From Blastocatellia bacterium (GTDB taxonomy: Bacteria > Acidobacteriota > Blastocatellia > Pyrinomonadales > Pyrinomonadaceae), in contig DNNE01000049.1 in the NCBI GenBank assembly GCA_003487805.1, positions 28,023-77,408 on the forward strand: a stretch of DNA of 49,386 bases. Reading direction: 5' to 3'. The translations under genes were made by a program, and so were the position numbers. The notes under the pieces are model-generated. The model saw nothing but the letters and a program-made list of their open reading frames with translations. It had not been told where the DNA came from and did not search any database. Below, in pieces: positions 24,052 to 32,512 of the stretch; positions within the stretch are counted from its first letter, which is position 1, and every line of letters starts with the position of its first letter.

Positions 24052-24477
24052 ATGTATTTATTTATTCTCGATTCACTCGGCAGCACTGAATTGCTGGTCA
24101 TCCTCGGCGCGGCGCTGATTTTCTTTGGCCCGCGCAAACTTCCGCAACTGAGTCGCCAACTGGGTAAGAGCCTTTCGGAGTTTCGCCGGGCGTCTGACGA
24201 TTTCAAGCGCACCTGGGAACGTGAAGTGAACCTCGAGAGCTTTGACAACGGTACCGAACCCGACGCGGGCAATTCGATTTTCGACAAGGCCACCGAAAAG
24301 ATTCGGGCGGCGCGTGAGGCCGCGGCATTGGACTCAGCGGGTGTTTCAGCGACGGCCGAAACCATTGCGCCGACTATCACGCCCGTCGATCCCGCGCTCG
24401 TCCAACCGCGAGACCAAAACTTTTCGCCGGAGCCTGCGCCGCCTGAGAATCCGCACGGCAAACATGAATGGCTATAA
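24052..24477 (+). CDS. Twin-arginine translocase TatA/TatB subunit
   Basis: 141 residues. One N-terminal membrane helix (about 11-25) is followed by the FFGPRKLPQL hinge and an amphipathic helix (LSRQLGKSLSEFRRASDDFKR), the Tat A/B signature. The remaining 80 residues form an acidic, Pro/Ala-rich tail, longer than typical TatA and more like TatB. With TatC it forms the pore for export of folded proteins. It lies 34 bases upstream of tatC on the same strand. A vs B cannot be settled by eye. Confidence 0.92.
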   Translation: MYLFILDSLGSTELLVILGAALIFFGPRKLPQLSRQLGKSLSEFRRASDDFKRTWEREVNLESFDNGTEPDAGNSIFDKATEKIRAAREAAALDSAGVSATAETIAPTITPVDPALVQPRDQNFSPEPAPPENPHGKHEWL

Positions 24478-24511
24478 TCCAGATTGAGAGCCGACCTGCT
24501 CAAAACCGAGC

Positions 24512-25576
24512 TTGCAATTAATCAAATCAGATGAAGAGAACGAATCCCGCGAAGAGCTTGGCGGGCAGATGTCTTTTCTCGACCATCTCGACGAGCTGCG
24601 CACCCGTTTGATTCGCAGCATGGCGTTCGTTTTGATCGCGGCCTTCGCTTGCTGGTGGGTCTCGGGCTATATCTACCGTTTTTTGGAGCGTCCGGTGCAA
24701 CATGCGTTGAATGAGGCGCAGCAGCAACGCAAAGTTACTATCGCCGGATTGAACGGAGAGCTTTCGACGGTTCCGCTCAACTCGCTTCACCAGAACGACA
24801 AGGTGCGGTTTGTTTTTCCCGAACTGACTAAGCTGGGCCAATCGGACATCCCCGGCGGCGCATCCGTAATGGCGCGCGTCGATAAGGATTCGCAGGGAAA
24901 TCCCGGGCTCTTCACGGATGAGCCGATATCAGCTGGTAACGACATCATTCCGAAAGATGTGAAGCTGCCAATCGATCTGAACAAGGCTTACGAAAAGCTT
25001 CCCGACCCGAATAACAAACTGGTCGTTGACACCACCATCGGAGCCTTTGCCCTTTACGTCAAAGTGTCTCTCTATGCGGCGATTGGTTTGTCCGTGCCAT
25101 TCTTGCTTTGGCAAATCTGGGCTTTCGTTTCTCCCGGGCTTTATCCGCACGAACGAAAATACGTCACGCCCTTCGTAGGGTTGTCGTCGGTCTTTTTTGT
25201 CCTGGGTGTGGCTACGGCGTATTACCTGATCTTTCCGCCGGCGGCAAAGTATCTCCTCGGACTGGGCTCGGATTTTCGGTTATTGCTAAAGGCTGATGAT
25301 TATTTTGATTTCATCATTCTGCTGATGCTGGGGATGGGTCTGGTCGCGCAGATGCCGGCAATCACCTATGTGCTGGCTCGTATGGGCCTGGTGACGGCGC
25401 GTTGGATGCTGAAGGTCTGGCGAGTAGCGGTGATCGTAATCCTGATTGTGGCGGCAGTGCTGTCGCCGACCAACGACGTTCCCAACATGCTGCTGTTCGC
25501 GGCCCCGATGTTTGTGCTTTACGCGATTTCGATCATTGTGGCGTGGATTTGCGGGCAGAAGCGGACAACCGGGTAA
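24512..25576 (+). CDS. tatC: Sec-independent translocase TatC with an enlarged first periplasmic loop
   Basis: 354 residues from a TTG start; an ATG at 24569 (yielding MSFLDHLDELR) is an equally good start. The N-terminal SFLDHLDELRTRLI motif that precedes the first helix and FLLWQIWAFVSPGLYPHERKY are diagnostic for TatC. Six membrane helices are visible. Between the first and second helices the loop (about residues 66-174) is some 90 residues longer than in the E. coli protein. TatC binds the twin-arginine signal peptide; whether the insert affects recognition is unknown. Confidence 0.95.
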   Translation: MQLIKSDEENESREELGGQMSFLDHLDELRTRLIRSMAFVLIAAFACWWVSGYIYRFLERPVQHALNEAQQQRKVTIAGLNGELSTVPLNSLHQNDKVRFVFPELTKLGQSDIPGGASVMARVDKDSQGNPGLFTDEPISAGNDIIPKDVKLPIDLNKAYEKLPDPNNKLVVDTTIGAFALYVKVSLYAAIGLSVPFLLWQIWAFVSPGLYPHERKYVTPFVGLSSVFFVLGVATAYYLIFPPAAKYLLGLGSDFRLLLKADDYFDFIILLMLGMGLVAQMPAITYVLARMGLVTARWMLKVWRVAVIVILIVAAVLSPTNDVPNMLLFAAPMFVLYAISIIVAWICGQKRTTG

Positions 25577-25896
25577 ACAACTATTTTCCATTTGTCATTT
25601 GGGCATTTATCATTTGGTCATTCATTTCGAAGTAACAGGCCTTCGTTGGCGAAAACATTCGAGGCCGAGCGCCAATGGCAAATGAGAAATGCCAAATGCC
25701 AAATGCCAAATGGAAAATGGTTTGGGCGGATATCTCGCGTGGAAAGGCAACTTTATGGGCTTTTCACCGCATCTTGACTCTGGTCTGACACAACCCTAGA
25801 ATTCGTTATTCGTCCGTGGTCTCCACGCTGCGACATTCAGACTGAAACGCTGACAAACTTTAGTTTCCCCGGTTTTTTCTTTTAGGAGTAATTCAC
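25577..25896. other. Intergenic region with an AAATGCC-type palindromic repeat
   Basis: The 320-base gap between tatC and the first GWxTD gene has no supported gene. Its first half is the repeat at 25581-25720; the rest is presumably promoter sequence. TTTAGGAG lies ahead of the 25897 start. Confidence 0.5.
25581..25720. repeat. AT-rich inverted repeat with internal tandem AAATGCC units
   Basis: The left arm (about 25581-25627) reads CATTTG-rich and the right arm (25675-25720) is its imperfect reverse complement. The right arm contains three tandem copies of AAATGCC. Confidence 0.75.
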
Positions 25897-27522
25897 ATGC
25901 CAACACGCAGATCGAGCCGACTGGCTGTCGCTCTTCTTGCTCTTAGTTTCGCGGTCCCTTCCAGTTTGGCGCAGAAAACCAAAGAGCAGCAGGATCCAAA
26001 TGAGAAGCCGCGCAACGTCAAGCCGGAACTAAAAAAAGCGTACAAAGACTGGCTGGACAAAGACGTCACCTACATCATCACCGACGAAGAGCGCAAGGCT
26101 TTCAAGAAGCTGGAAACCGACGACGAGCGTGAACGGTTTATCGAAGAGTTCTGGCGGCGACGCGATCCTGATCCGGACACCGACGAAAACGAGTATCGCG
26201 AGGAATACTACGAGCGCATCGCTTACGCCAACGAGCATTTTGCGTCGGGCATCCCGGGATGGAAGACCGACCGCGGCCGGATCTGGATCATGTACGGCAA
26301 GCCTGACGAGACTGAAACTCACCCGGCGGGCGGCGCTTACAATCGTGAATCCTACGAAGGCGGCGGGTCGACTTCGACTTATCCGTTCGAACGCTGGTTC
26401 TATCGTTACTTGCCCGGCGTAGGATCCGGAATTGAAATTGAATTCGTAGATCCGACGGGCAGCGGTGAGTATCGCATCGCGCGCAATCCCGACGAGAAGG
26501 ATGCCCTGTTGCACGTGCCCGGCGCCGGGTTGACGCTCGCTGAACAAATGGGCCTGGCGGACAAAGGCGATCGCATCGCGAATCTTGGCGGCATCGGCAC
26601 CCCGAATTACGAGCGCGAGCAGGACAGCCCGTTTTCGCGGCTGCAAATTTTGACCGACCTGCAAAGGCCGCCGCAGATCAGATTCAACGATCTCGCCTCG
26701 GCAGTGAACACTCCAGTCATCGAAGACAATCCGCTGAACTTTGATTTGCGCGTCGATTTCTTCCGCCAGACAGATGATCGCGTCATCACTGCTTTCACGA
26801 TTCAAACCGACAATCAAAACCTGGTATTCAAGGACAGTGGCGGCTTGCAGCAGGCGCAGCTGAATATTTTCGGGAAGATCACCCACGTGTCGGGTCGTCG
26901 GGCCGGCATCTTTGAAGATCCCGTGATCACGCGGGCCACGCCTGAGGAATTAGCTGACGCTAAAGGAAGAAAATCGGCTTACCAGAAAGCAGTTGCCCTG
27001 GCGCCGGGTCACTACAAAGTCGACGTGATCGTGCGCGATATCGAATCGGGCGCGACGGGTGTGCGGCATTGGGGATTCGATGTGCCGAAGTACGATACGG
27101 GCAAGCTTTCAACCTCGACGCTGGTGATCGCGAACAAGCTGGAAGCGCTCGGCGATCAACCGGCCGTCGGGATGTTCACCATCGGAAACGTCAAAGTGAT
27201 TCCCAACGTGTCCGGCACCTTCCACCGCGGCGCGCCCATCGGCGTTTACATGCAAATCTATAACGCCGGCATCGATCAGACAACGCTGCGTCCCTCCGTG
27301 GATGTTGAATACGTGCTGATGAAAGACGGCAAGGAAGTCGGCAAGCAGATGGAAGACTGGCGCGGAAACAGCGACTCGGGACAAAGATTGACGCTCGCCC
27401 GTTTGATCGATTCGCGGCAATTGGGTCCCGGCGATTACGCCATGGAAGTGCGCGTGCGTGATCGAGTCAGCGGCCAGTCACTGGTCCAGAAGGACTACGG
27501 CAAGTTTACTGTGGTGCCATAA
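25897..27522 (+). CDS. Exported GWxTD-domain protein
   Basis: 541 residues. The signal peptide (1-26) ends at SLAQ. The N-terminal half holds the GWxTD domain: RERFIEEFWRRRDPDPDT, then GIPGWKTDRGRIWIMYGKPD with GWKTD at 121-125, followed by PFERWFYRYLPG. The C-terminal half is a beta-rich region about 270 residues long. GWxTD proteins are common in Acidobacteriota and some other phyla and are exported, but their function is not established. TTTAGGAG precedes the start. A paralog follows immediately. Confidence 0.9.
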   Translation: MPTRRSSRLAVALLALSFAVPSSLAQKTKEQQDPNEKPRNVKPELKKAYKDWLDKDVTYIITDEERKAFKKLETDDERERFIEEFWRRRDPDPDTDENEYREEYYERIAYANEHFASGIPGWKTDRGRIWIMYGKPDETETHPAGGAYNRESYEGGGSTSTYPFERWFYRYLPGVGSGIEIEFVDPTGSGEYRIARNPDEKDALLHVPGAGLTLAEQMGLADKGDRIANLGGIGTPNYEREQDSPFSRLQILTDLQRPPQIRFNDLASAVNTPVIEDNPLNFDLRVDFFRQTDDRVITAFTIQTDNQNLVFKDSGGLQQAQLNIFGKITHVSGRRAGIFEDPVITRATPEELADAKGRKSAYQKAVALAPGHYKVDVIVRDIESGATGVRHWGFDVPKYDTGKLSTSTLVIANKLEALGDQPAVGMFTIGNVKVIPNVSGTFHRGAPIGVYMQIYNAGIDQTTLRPSVDVEYVLMKDGKEVGKQMEDWRGNSDSGQRLTLARLIDSRQLGPGDYAMEVRVRDRVSGQSLVQKDYGKFTVVP

Positions 27523-27535
27523 CGGCCTGCCTTAC

Positions 27536-27573
27536 CCGGCTCTCGACGTCAAATCGAGAGCCGGTTTTGTTTT
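27536..27573 (+). terminator. Rho-independent terminator after the first GWxTD gene
   Basis: An 11-bp perfect stem (CCGGCTCTCGA / TCGAGAGCCGG) with a 7-base loop is followed by TTTTGTTTT. It lies 14 bases after the stop codon. Confidence 0.92.
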
Positions 27574-27630
27574 AAGTTCGCAGTCTTAGTCTCCTCGATT
27601 GTCCATCAACGCAGTAGTGTCCTGATTTCG

Positions 27631-27668
27631 GTGGCACGCGCAGACTGGCGCGTGATCCACGCTGGCAC
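27631..27668. repeat. Palindromic repeat, family B, partial copy
   Basis: It starts with GTGGCACGCGCA and ends with GCTGGCAC, matching the left half and right end of the 15306 and 41635 copies but lacking the middle. It lies just before the start of the second GWxTD gene. Confidence 0.65.
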
Positions 27669-27699
27669 TATGCATTCATCCTTGAGGAGCTGGACCGTC

Positions 27700-29295
27700 G
27701 TGACTAAACCCATCTTCATTCTCATCTTTGCCGCAGTCGTTTCCGTCGGAACGCCTGTCCTGGCCCAAAAAAAATCAACAGCGCAAGACCCGCAGGATAA
27801 ACCACGCAAGGTCAGGCAAGAGCCAGATAACGCGTTCAGGAAATGGCTCGAAGACGTGGGGCCAATCATTACCTCGCAGGAAGTCAAAGCCTGGAATCAA
27901 TTAGACAACAATGCCGAGCGGGAACGTTTCATCGAAGATTTTTGGGATCGGCGCAAGCCGGATCGCGACAGTACCGAGAACGAGTATCGCGAAGCTTATT
28001 ACGAGCGGATTGCTTACGTGAACGAACACTTCAGTTCAGGCATTCCGGGATACAAGACGGATCGTGGGCGCGTGTACTTGAAATATGGCAAGCCCAACGA
28101 GGTTGAATCTCATCCTGCGGGTGGCGCCTATCAGCGCGAGCCCTCTGAGGGGGGCGGATCGACCTCGACGTACCCTTTCGAGCGCTGGTTCTATCGAAAC
28201 ATTCCCGGCCGCACGGGTGCGAATATTGAATTTGTCGATCCCACTGGCACCGGCGAATATCGTCTGGCGCGCAATCCGTTTGAGAAAGATGCGCTGTTAA
28301 TGGTTCCTGGCGCCGGCCCGACAACTTCTGGCATCAATCAGGCCGATATGGTAGCGGCCGCGAATGGCGTGGGGAATCCGTTTTCTCTGAGTGAACAGGA
28401 TTCACCATTCAATTGGCAGGAGTTAATGGGAATCATCAACTCACCGCTCCCGGCGCCGAAGTACGATCCGTTCGGCGGAGGACTTACAGACACGCCGAAG
28501 ATAGAAGACAACCCGCTGGGCTTTGAGACCAGCTTTGGGTTCTTCAAGCTTGATGACAATCGCGTGATTACCACAATTACGGTCCAAGCCGACAATGGAG
28601 AGCTTTCGTTCAAGGACAGCGGCGGAGTCCAGGTCGCGGGTTTGAACATAACGGGACGCATCGTCAATGTTGCCGGGCGCCGGGTGAACTTCTTTGAAGA
28701 TGCTGTCAGCACGACGGCGACGACGGAAGAACTGATTGAAGCCAGGAAGCGGAAATCAGCCTATCAAAAAACGGTCGTGCTGGTTCCCGGTCATTACAAA
28801 GCTGACCTAATGGTTCGCGACACGAGAAGCGGAGCAACAGGGATCAGAAATGTCGGCTTCACGGTTCCCAGGTTTGGTTCTGAGTTGGCGGTTTCTTCGA
28901 TGATCCTTTGTTCAGTTCTGCAACACGTTACCGGCGAAACACAAAGTCGCCAATTTATGATCGGTGATCAGAAAGTAATCCCCAACATCTCGGGCGTTTT
29001 TCATCGCGGCTCACCGGTTGGTCTTTATTTGCAAATCTACAACGCCGGCACCGATCAAACGACCTTGCGGCCTGCACTCGAGGTTGAGTATGCATTGCTG
29101 AAAGACGGCAGAGAGATTGAAAGACAGGTCGAAGATTGGCGAGCCGTTAAGACTACCGACGAGCGGCTTACGTTGTCGCGGATGATCGATTCGCGCGTCT
29201 TAACTCCCGGTGTTTACGCAATCGAACTGCGGGTGCGCGATCGCGTCACCGGACAGACGCTAACGCAGAAAGAGAAATTTATAGTCGTGCCTTAG
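27700..29295 (+). CDS. Exported GWxTD-domain protein, paralog with GYKTD
   Basis: 531 residues from the GTG at 27700, chosen because GAGGAG lies 10 bases upstream and the product then begins with a clean signal peptide ending TPVLAQ. An upstream in-frame start at 27631 would read through the family B repeat. The domain order is as in the preceding paralog, but the signature is GYKTD (117-121), so the Trp of GWxTD is replaced by Tyr. The tandem arrangement and shared block structure indicate a local duplication, although the internal terminator separates the transcripts. Confidence 0.9.
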   Translation: MTKPIFILIFAAVVSVGTPVLAQKKSTAQDPQDKPRKVRQEPDNAFRKWLEDVGPIITSQEVKAWNQLDNNAERERFIEDFWDRRKPDRDSTENEYREAYYERIAYVNEHFSSGIPGYKTDRGRVYLKYGKPNEVESHPAGGAYQREPSEGGGSTSTYPFERWFYRNIPGRTGANIEFVDPTGTGEYRLARNPFEKDALLMVPGAGPTTSGINQADMVAAANGVGNPFSLSEQDSPFNWQELMGIINSPLPAPKYDPFGGGLTDTPKIEDNPLGFETSFGFFKLDDNRVITTITVQADNGELSFKDSGGVQVAGLNITGRIVNVAGRRVNFFEDAVSTTATTEELIEARKRKSAYQKTVVLVPGHYKADLMVRDTRSGATGIRNVGFTVPRFGSELAVSSMILCSVLQHVTGETQSRQFMIGDQKVIPNISGVFHRGSPVGLYLQIYNAGTDQTTLRPALEVEYALLKDGREIERQVEDWRAVKTTDERLTLSRMIDSRVLTPGVYAIELRVRDRVTGQTLTQKEKFIVVP

Positions 29296-29451
29296 TCCGA
29301 ACGACAGCGTCGTTTTCTTGTGGAGTGCATACTGCGCTCCACTACACTCCTCGAAGTTCCAAACGAAGAGCCAATTTCATGCTGGACATGGAAGACGATG
29401 ACTGGCTCTGTCTTCCCGCAACGTTCATTGCTAGTAAGACAAAGGATACTA

Positions 29452-29480
29452 TTGACACCTGTAGATAGGCGGAATATGAT
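29452..29480 (+). promoter_or_regulatory. Near-consensus sigma-70 promoter
   Basis: TTGACA (29452-29457), a 17-base spacer, then TATGAT (29475-29480). This is a -35 box at consensus and a -10 box one base off consensus (TATAAT). Transcription would start near 29487, about 25 bases before the Cys-rich peptide gene. Confidence 0.8.
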
Positions 29481-29511
29481 TCGCACACATCCCATTTAGG
29501 AGGTATCCGCA

Positions 29512-29787
29512 GTGAAATCCAAATCCTCGACAAAGAACAGCGTCCTCGTGTTTATTCTAGGCTTGGTGGTCTTTGCGGCCGGCTATTTCACGGCCCCGGT
29601 TTCAGCTTGTACTCGCATCAACGCTACTTGCAGTTATCAGGTCACGAATTGGTTCTGTTTGTATGATCCTTGTGGCACTTGCGCCGAGTATGGAATGCCG
29701 TGTTGTTATAAGGAAACTGGATACTGTTTGGACAATCCCGGAAAGCAAACATATTCGCAAATCTGCTACGGTCTCTGCGGGTTCTAG
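29512..29787 (+). CDS. Small Cys-rich exported peptide of unknown function
   Basis: 91 residues from a GTG start with AGGAGG eight bases upstream. A hydrophobic segment (10-31) serves as a signal peptide. The mature part of about 60 residues contains 10 Cys (CTRINATC, WFC, DPCGTC, MPCC, GYC, QIC, GLC), which suggests several disulfide bonds outside the cytoplasm. I recognise no family. It is preceded by a strong promoter and followed after 79 bases by another exported protein. A role as a secreted signal, toxin or structural peptide is possible but unsupported. Confidence 0.8.
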   Translation: MKSKSSTKNSVLVFILGLVVFAAGYFTAPVSACTRINATCSYQVTNWFCLYDPCGTCAEYGMPCCYKETGYCLDNPGKQTYSQICYGLCGF

Positions 29788-29866
29788 CGACGGGTAGTTG
29801 CCGTCAGCCGCCCTATTTATTCAGGGTGGGGGTATTTCGTTTTCAAAAGAGAAAGAGGTACGGAAG

Positions 29867-30487
29867 ATGAGAAGGACACGATGGTTCTTAGGCTTGGCTC
29901 TCGTAACTTTATTTTTCGCCGGTTTCGTCATGCGAAATATGTTGATTCGGGCCTCGGCTTTGGCCCGTCCAGCATACACACTAAGCTCGCAGGCAACACA
30001 ATATGATCCTAATGGAACAGGTCATCCCCTGTTTGTGGAAACCATGTATATGTCCAGCAGTGGCAATTGGCACGACGTCAAGCAATACGCGGCAGGAATG
30101 AAGGTCGACACTTTCGGCACTGTAGGGGTGGGAGTCTTTGCGAAGCGTGAAGGGGAAAACAAGGTGAACTTTCTTTCGAGTTACGATGCTCCAAGACCTG
30201 TGCTACCCAGCGATCTCTTGCAGAAAAACGCCGATCTCCTGCGGACGGAAACCGTACTTGGCTACCCGGCTTTTGTGACGAAAGCCAACAACAACCCTCA
30301 AATGGAGTTTTACAAGGCTCCAATCATCGGTGGAGATGATATTAAGCTCGTAGATAAGAGTGAAACATATACTGTCGTCATCGAACCAACCAGCCTTGTG
30401 CCTGGCGAGCCGGATGCCTCTCTCCTCAAGACGCCCGCCGACTTGCCGGTAAGTTACGAGAACTTCGATAAAGTTCACGCTAAGTAA
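29867..30487 (+). CDS. Exported protein of unknown function
   Basis: 206 residues from the ATG at 29867 (GAGG upstream); an upstream in-frame start at 29798 lacks a ribosome binding site. Residues 5-30 form a signal anchor. The mature part has YDPNGTGHPLFVETMYMSSSGNWHDVKQYAAG and a beta-rich body without obvious motifs. It ends before a strong terminator. It is probably in one transcript with the Cys-rich peptide, so the two may work together. Confidence 0.75.
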   Translation: MRRTRWFLGLALVTLFFAGFVMRNMLIRASALARPAYTLSSQATQYDPNGTGHPLFVETMYMSSSGNWHDVKQYAAGMKVDTFGTVGVGVFAKREGENKVNFLSSYDAPRPVLPSDLLQKNADLLRTETVLGYPAFVTKANNNPQMEFYKAPIIGGDDIKLVDKSETYTVVIEPTSLVPGEPDASLLKTPADLPVSYENFDKVHAK

Positions 30488-30515
30488 ATAGAGTAAGAGA
30501 GACTGACTTGAACAG

Positions 30516-30549
30516 TCGCGAGCGGCGCGGGTCGCTCGCGATTTTTCTT
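30516..30549 (+). terminator. Rho-independent terminator
   Basis: A 9-bp perfect stem (TCGCGAGCG / CGCTCGCGA) with an 8-base GC-rich loop is followed by TTTTTCTT. It closes the Cys-rich peptide unit. Confidence 0.92.
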
Positions 30550-30558
30550 GGTGGAGCA

Positions 30559-30632
30559 GACTAGAGCGCAAGCGTCCTCGCTTGCCATCTTCTTAACGCC
30601 AGGCTGCCAACCGAGACGGTTGCGCTCCAGTC
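30559..30632. repeat. Two-hairpin dispersed repeat, family A, copy 3 (inverted)
   Basis: It runs from GACTAGAGC to GCTCCAGTC with the hairpin order reversed relative to copy 1: GCAAGCG/CGCTTGC comes first, then a CCAACCG/CGGTTGC stem. It lies between the terminator and rlmN. Confidence 0.8.
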
Positions 30633-30728
30633 TTAATCCCCGCTTTCGGTACTGACGCGATTAACCTTACCTGCCTTTTACCTCGATTAAGATTGATTAC
30701 CTTTGCAATGATAGACTGAGAGTCTCAA

Positions 30729-31865
30729 ATGCAACCCATGCATCTCACAGGATTATCTCAGGCGGAGCTGTCTGACTTTGTCGCATCACTCGGGGAGCCC
30801 GAGTATCGGGCGCGGCAAATTTTTTCGGCCATCCAGGACCGGCGTCTGACATCGTTCGACGCGATGACAGATATTCCCAAAGACCTTCGGGCGACGCTCG
30901 TCGAACGAACCGGGCTGTCAACTTTCAAGCTCGAGTCGCGATATGTTTCCATCGATGGGACGCGACGCTATCTTTTCAAGACGCACGATAATTTTCCGGT
31001 GGAAACGGTTTTCATTCCTGAAGAGCGCCGCGACACAATTTGTTTCTCGTCCCAGTCAGGGTGCCCGCTGCAATGTACTTTCTGTTTGACGGCGCAGCTC
31101 GGCCTGCTAAGGAATCTAACTGCCGGAGAAATAGTCGAGCAGATAATCTTCGTTCTCAACGATGCTTATGGCGAAGGCGTGCAGACACCGCGCGGCACAA
31201 ACCTCGTCGGCATGGGCGCCGGCGAACCATTTTTGAATTTCGAGAACTTGATGAAGGCGATTCGCATCATAAATGCTCCGGCGGGTCTCCACATATTTCC
31301 AAATCGCATCACAATCTCGACGGCGGGCATTGTGCCCCGGATTCGCGAGCTGGCAACCATAACCGACCGGCCACGCCTGGCGATCTCACTGGCAGCGCCG
31401 AACGATGAACTGCGTGACGAGCTGATGCCGATTAATAAGAAGTGGCCGATCGAAGAGTTGATGTCAGCCTGTAAGGAATTCGAGAGGTCGCTCAGGCCCG
31501 CTGAACGATTCACCTTCGAGTACGTGATGCTGCGTGGCGTGAATGATTCGGACAGTCACGCGCGCCAACTGGCGAGCCTTCTTAATCGTCATCGTCTGCG
31601 GGCAAAGATTAATTTGATTCCGCACAATCCGGCCGAGCCGTTGCCTTATCAGCCATCATCGACGGAGCGCGTCGAATCATTTCGCAAAATCCTGGAATCA
31701 AAACGCCTCCACGCGTTCGTCCGTCGACCTCGCGGCCGCGATATTCTGGCCGCCTGCGGGCAGTTGGCGGCGCGGAGTGAGATTGGCGAATCTCCAGTTG
31801 GGTTGCAAAGAAGCCGATCGATCGTCGCATCGCATGACGTGGCGCACCCGCGGAATGCGAGTTAG
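30729..31865 (+). CDS. rlmN: 23S rRNA (adenine2503-C2)-methyltransferase, also tRNA m2A37
   Basis: A 378-residue radical SAM enzyme. The [4Fe-4S] motif is Cys112-x3-Cys116-x2-Cys119 (GCPLQCTFC). The conserved C-terminal Cys is Cys343 (AACGQL), which carries the intermediate methyl. The usual GMGEP loop reads GMGAGEP here, one residue longer. The C-terminus extends about 30 residues past the normal end. The enzyme methylates A2503 of 23S rRNA and A37 of some tRNAs. It stands at the head of a run of plus-strand genes. Confidence 0.95.
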   Translation: MQPMHLTGLSQAELSDFVASLGEPEYRARQIFSAIQDRRLTSFDAMTDIPKDLRATLVERTGLSTFKLESRYVSIDGTRRYLFKTHDNFPVETVFIPEERRDTICFSSQSGCPLQCTFCLTAQLGLLRNLTAGEIVEQIIFVLNDAYGEGVQTPRGTNLVGMGAGEPFLNFENLMKAIRIINAPAGLHIFPNRITISTAGIVPRIRELATITDRPRLAISLAAPNDELRDELMPINKKWPIEELMSACKEFERSLRPAERFTFEYVMLRGVNDSDSHARQLASLLNRHRLRAKINLIPHNPAEPLPYQPSSTERVESFRKILESKRLHAFVRRPRGRDILAACGQLAARSEIGESPVGLQRSRSIVASHDVAHPRNAS

Positions 31866-31898
31866 AATACGTCTGCTGTCGGCCAGCGAATATAAGTC

Positions 31899-32483
31899 AT
31901 GGCGTTACCGCAACAATTTCTACCGACCATCAGTGCCGAGCAATACCTGGAAATCGAACGATTTTCAGAGACTCGTCATGAATTTTTGGATGGTGTGGTT
32001 TACGCCATGGCAGGTGAGAGTCCGGACCACAGTACGATTTGTTATAACCTCAGCGGCATCACGCACGCGCAATTAAGCAGCAAACCATGCCGCGGATTCT
32101 CTCCGAACATGAAAGTCCGCGCCGGCATCGGCGGTCTATATGCCTATCCTGATTTGATGATCGTATGCGGCGAAGCACAGTTTCACGACGAACAAGGCGA
32201 TGTGCTGTTAAATCCGACGGTCATCTTCGAAGTTCTCTCACCGTCGACCGAGAAATACGATCGCGGTGAAAAGTTTCGCCGTTATCGGACAGAGATTGAA
32301 AGCTTGCAGGATTATGTGCTCGTATCTCAAGATCAGCTCCGCGTTGAGCATCATCATCGCGAAGCGGATGGCGCCTGGAGTCAAAGCGAGGCAATTGGAA
32401 AAGACGGCGTGATCGTTCTGAACTCAATCGATTGCACGGTTCCGCTGGCTGAAGTTTATAGAAATACCGAAGCAGCTAAATAG
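31899..32483 (+). CDS. Uma2 family (DUF820) endonuclease-like protein
   Basis: 194 residues. The start TISAEQYLEIERFSETRHEFLDGVVYAMAG is typical of Uma2. The PD-(D/E)XK-like core is visible as YPDLMIV and PTVIFEVLSPSTEKYDRGEKFRRY. Uma2 proteins are widespread and often multicopy; many are linked to mobile or repetitive DNA, but the natural substrate is unknown. It lies 33 bases after rlmN and starts a separate gene. Confidence 0.9.
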   Translation: MALPQQFLPTISAEQYLEIERFSETRHEFLDGVVYAMAGESPDHSTICYNLSGITHAQLSSKPCRGFSPNMKVRAGIGGLYAYPDLMIVCGEAQFHDEQGDVLLNPTVIFEVLSPSTEKYDRGEKFRRYRTEIESLQDYVLVSQDQLRVEHHHREADGAWSQSEAIGKDGVIVLNSIDCTVPLAEVYRNTEAAK

Positions 32484-32512
32484 AGAATGTTTGTGAATCA
32501 ACCATTACAATT

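Noticed and set aside
25581..25720. Possible CRISPR-like array because of the tandem AAATGCC units
   Set aside because: The units are seven bases with no spacers; it is a palindromic repeat, not a CRISPR.
26029..26886. Long open frame (285 codons) antisense to the first GWxTD gene
   Set aside because: It is a codon-bias shadow of a well-supported gene and has no protein-like motifs or ribosome binding site.
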